The notes under the pieces: model-generated
Database searches by the model: none
Told to the model about the DNA's origin: nothing
The model's input: only the letters and a program-made list of their open reading frames with translations
Assembly: GCF_947331435.1 (NCBI RefSeq)
Contig: NZ_CAMZOF010000010.1
Location: 248,001-312,000, forward strand
Length of the DNA: 64,000 bases
Source of the DNA: Pelagibius sp. Alg239-R121
GTDB taxonomy: Bacteria; Pseudomonadota; Alphaproteobacteria; Kiloniellales; Kiloniellaceae
Direction: 5' to 3'
Translations under genes and position numbers: made by a program
Shown here: positions 62,686 through 64,000 of the stretch, in pieces
How positions within the stretch are numbered: the stretch's first letter is position 1
Layout: each line of letters begins with the position of its first letter

Positions 62686-63401
62686 GTCCAGGCCTCGCCG
62701 CGACGATGAATGAGGATCATCGAGAAATAGGGTGCTCCTTCCTCGGCCACCTGATCGAGCGGAAGGATACGTTGAGTCTCCATGGTGGCACGTTCGATAT
62801 AGTGGGCACGATCGCTCAATTCCAAGTCGTCGAGCACCTGCTTCACCTTTGCAAAATGACGTCCGACTTTGATGATGGCCGCGGCCTCAACGCCCTGCAG
62901 ACGTTGCTTCAAGACCTCTGCATCGAGCGGCGCCGGCAGCACCGTCAGAATGTCGTTTCGCGCAGCTAAAGCGGTTCCGAGGGTCGCGGCGCAGGCTGTC
63001 AGAGAGGAAACACCCGGCACCACTTCGACTTGAAAGCGTTCGGCCATGCGCCCAAAAAGATACATGAAGGATCCATAGAAGAAGGGATCACCTTCGCAGA
63101 GAACTGCGACGTCCCTACCCGCTTCCAGATGTTCGCCCAATTCCTCCGCCGCCTGGTCATATACTTCCTGCGCCGGGAAACGGGCCGTGACCATCGGCAC
63201 GCGGATCGCAATTTCTGCCTGTCCACCCTTTAAGTGCGGCGAGACAATCGCTCGTGCCAGGCTGTCGCCGGTATCAGGCGCCGGATAGGCAACCACCGGC
63301 GCCGCTTGAAGCAAGCGCAATGCCTTGAGGGTAATGAGTTCGGGGTCACCCGGCCCGATCCCCAGGCCATAGAGGCGACCGCGCCCGTTATGTATCGTCA
63401 T
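62682..63401 (-). CDS. cobI: Precorrin-2/cobalt-factor II C20-methyltransferase
   Basis: This 239-residue protein has RLYGLGIGPGDPELITLKALRLLQ, VAYPAPDTGDSLARAIV, LCEGDPFFYGSFMYLFGRM and PGVSSLTACAATLG, the CobI/CbiL signatures. It methylates C20 of precorrin-2. Its start overlaps the cobL stop and its stop overlaps the CbiG-CobJ start, both by ATGA, so this is one translationally coupled operon. Confidence 0.95.
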   Translation of the reverse strand: MTIHNGRGRLYGLGIGPGDPELITLKALRLLQAAPVVAYPAPDTGDSLARAIVSPHLKGGQAEIAIRVPMVTARFPAQEVYDQAAEELGEHLEAGRDVAVLCEGDPFFYGSFMYLFGRMAERFQVEVVPGVSSLTACAATLGTALAARNDILTVLPAPLDAEVLKQRLQGVEAAAIIKVGRHFAKVKQVLDDLELSDRAHYIERATMETQRILPLDQVAEEGAPYFSMILIHRRGEAWT

Positions 63402-64000
63402 GTCTTTACTACCGAAAACTGAGTGACCGGCATCATAGGGCGCCAGCCGTGATAGGGACCGACCGGTTCGGCACGAGAGACCGCAATCCGGCAGAGTTCG
63501 CCGCCAAGTTCAGCGTGGCGGGTCATAAGTATCTGTTCGCTTTCCAAGGTCACCGCGTTCGCCACCAGGCGTCCGCCGGGTTTGAGCGCACCCCAGCAAA
63601 GATCGAACAAGCCATCGCCTGTTGCCCCGCCGCCGATGAAGACGGCGTCGGGCTGCTCCAAACCTTCCAGTGCAGCCGGTGCTTCGCCTGAGACAATCTT
63701 CAGTCCCGGTGTCCCAAGCGCCTGGGCATTCTCGGCGATCATGGCAAGACGCGCTTCCGCCCGTTCGATGGCAATGGCACGATTGTGTCGTTCGGCCCGC
63801 ATCCATTCGATCGAAATGGAGCCACAACCAGCGCCGACGTCCCAAAGCAGCTGCCCGGGCATCGGCATCAAAGCGGAGAGGGTCGCGGCACGGACCTCGC
63901 GCTTGGTCATCTGGCCATCGTGATGAAAGGCATCATCGGGCAAACCGGGCGAGCGCGGCCTGGCAATCGCATCGGGATCTGCAAGGCATTCAATGGCGAT
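63398..64000 (-). CDS. cobL: Precorrin-6Y methylase/decarboxylase CobL, C-terminal part (cut at right edge)
   Basis: The frame is open to the right edge. The visible protein begins IAIECLADPDAIARPRSPG and continues LPDDAFHHDGQMTKREVRAATLSAL, the junction between the CbiE-like and CbiT-like halves of CobL. So the C-terminal (CbiT) half is complete: DVGAGCGSISIEWMRA (SAM-binding) and FIGGGATGDGLFDLCWGALKPGGRLVANAV. It methylates C15 and decarboxylates the acetate of ring C; the missing N-terminal half methylates C5. The TTG at 63943 is not the start. Confidence 0.95.
   Translation of the reverse strand: MAIECLADPDAIARPRSPGLPDDAFHHDGQMTKREVRAATLSALMPMPGQLLWDVGAGCGSISIEWMRAERHNRAIAIERAEARLAMIAENAQALGTPGLKIVSGEAPAALEGLEQPDAVFIGGGATGDGLFDLCWGALKPGGRLVANAVTLESEQILMTRHAELGGELCRIAVSRAEPVGPYHGWRPMMPVTQFSVVKT

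Noticed and set aside
54509-64000. Cobalamin riboswitch in the cob cluster
   Set aside because: The only non-coding space on the operon promoters here (cobA/cbiD gap of about 70 bp) is too short; the cobL operon leader lies outside the window.
1-64000. tRNA, rRNA, CRISPR array, prophage or IS element
   Set aside because: None was found; no repeat-spacer pattern, integrase or transposase, and no clover-leaf sequence with a convincing T-loop was recognised.

Overview
The window reads as chromosomal DNA of a free-living alphaproteobacterium, probably a Rhodospirillales/Kiloniellales-type marine or soil organism. The best evidence is a gcrA cell-cycle regulator with GANTC sites and a perfect DnaA box upstream. 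Two-component kinases, a soluble globin-type chemoreceptor, an Irr-free GNAT/Lrp/GntR/LysR regulator mix and an almost complete corrin-ring cluster fit this. The placement is inferred from gene content, not from a marker phylogeny. I see no rRNA, tRNA, CRISPR array, phage or insertion sequence.

Layout, left to right. 1-6.4 kb: the end of a SUMF1-domain lipoprotein, GST and trhO (overlapping), a HerA-type ATPase, a lone receiver protein and an LpxR-like lipid A deacylase. 6.8-9.4 kb: an SsuABC/TauABC-type ABC importer. 9.5-14.2 kb: a secreted trypsin-like protease, a 17-kDa-antigen lipoprotein, and an OmpR/PhoQ-type two-component system in an operon with a PepSY protein, divergent from a His-rich PepSY protein. 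14.3-21.8 kb: acetyltransferases, a protoglobin-MCP-PilZ receptor, a TetR/desaturase pair with matching operators, and an SMP-30 lactonase divergent from an HxlR regulator with paired operators. 22-26.6 kb: a catabolic set (Rieske oxygenase, 2-hydroxyacid dehydrogenase, probably PhyH) divergent from a GcvA-like LysR regulator. 27.3-29.1 kb: two adjacent broken genes (Sel1-repeat and membrane protein).

29.1-35.1 kb: a BmpA-type nucleoside ABC importer operon ending in a cytosine-deaminase-like amidohydrolase; a perfect palindrome lies in its promoter region. 35.5-39.4 kb: receiver protein, small membrane protein and a CbrA/CrbS-like symporter-histidine kinase. 39.4-46.9 kb: secreted repeat and His-rich proteins, a hairpin-rich intergenic region, gcrA, a SAM hydrolase, queuosine genes yhhQ and queF, a 3-TM protein, an L-2-hydroxyglutarate oxidase and yajQ. 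47.5-54.1 kb: a GntR regulator, uppP, an Lrp/AsnC regulator divergent from an AceE/MdeB-like E1 enzyme, and a PAS histidine kinase. 54.5-64 kb: corrin biosynthesis (cobB, cobA, cbiD, cobK, cobM, a CbiG-CobJ fusion, cobI and the C-terminal part of cobL), with an amidase translationally coupled to cobM.

The cob genes together make the corrin macrocycle from uroporphyrinogen III through to the a,c-diamide. CbiD and CbiG are of the oxygen-independent branch, while CobK/CobL naming is shared by both branches; no CobG or CobF is visible. The most rewarding regulatory features are three operator sets that sit where their neighbouring regulators predict (TetR, HxlR, PepSY/OmpR) and the conserved DnaA/GANTC architecture at gcrA.
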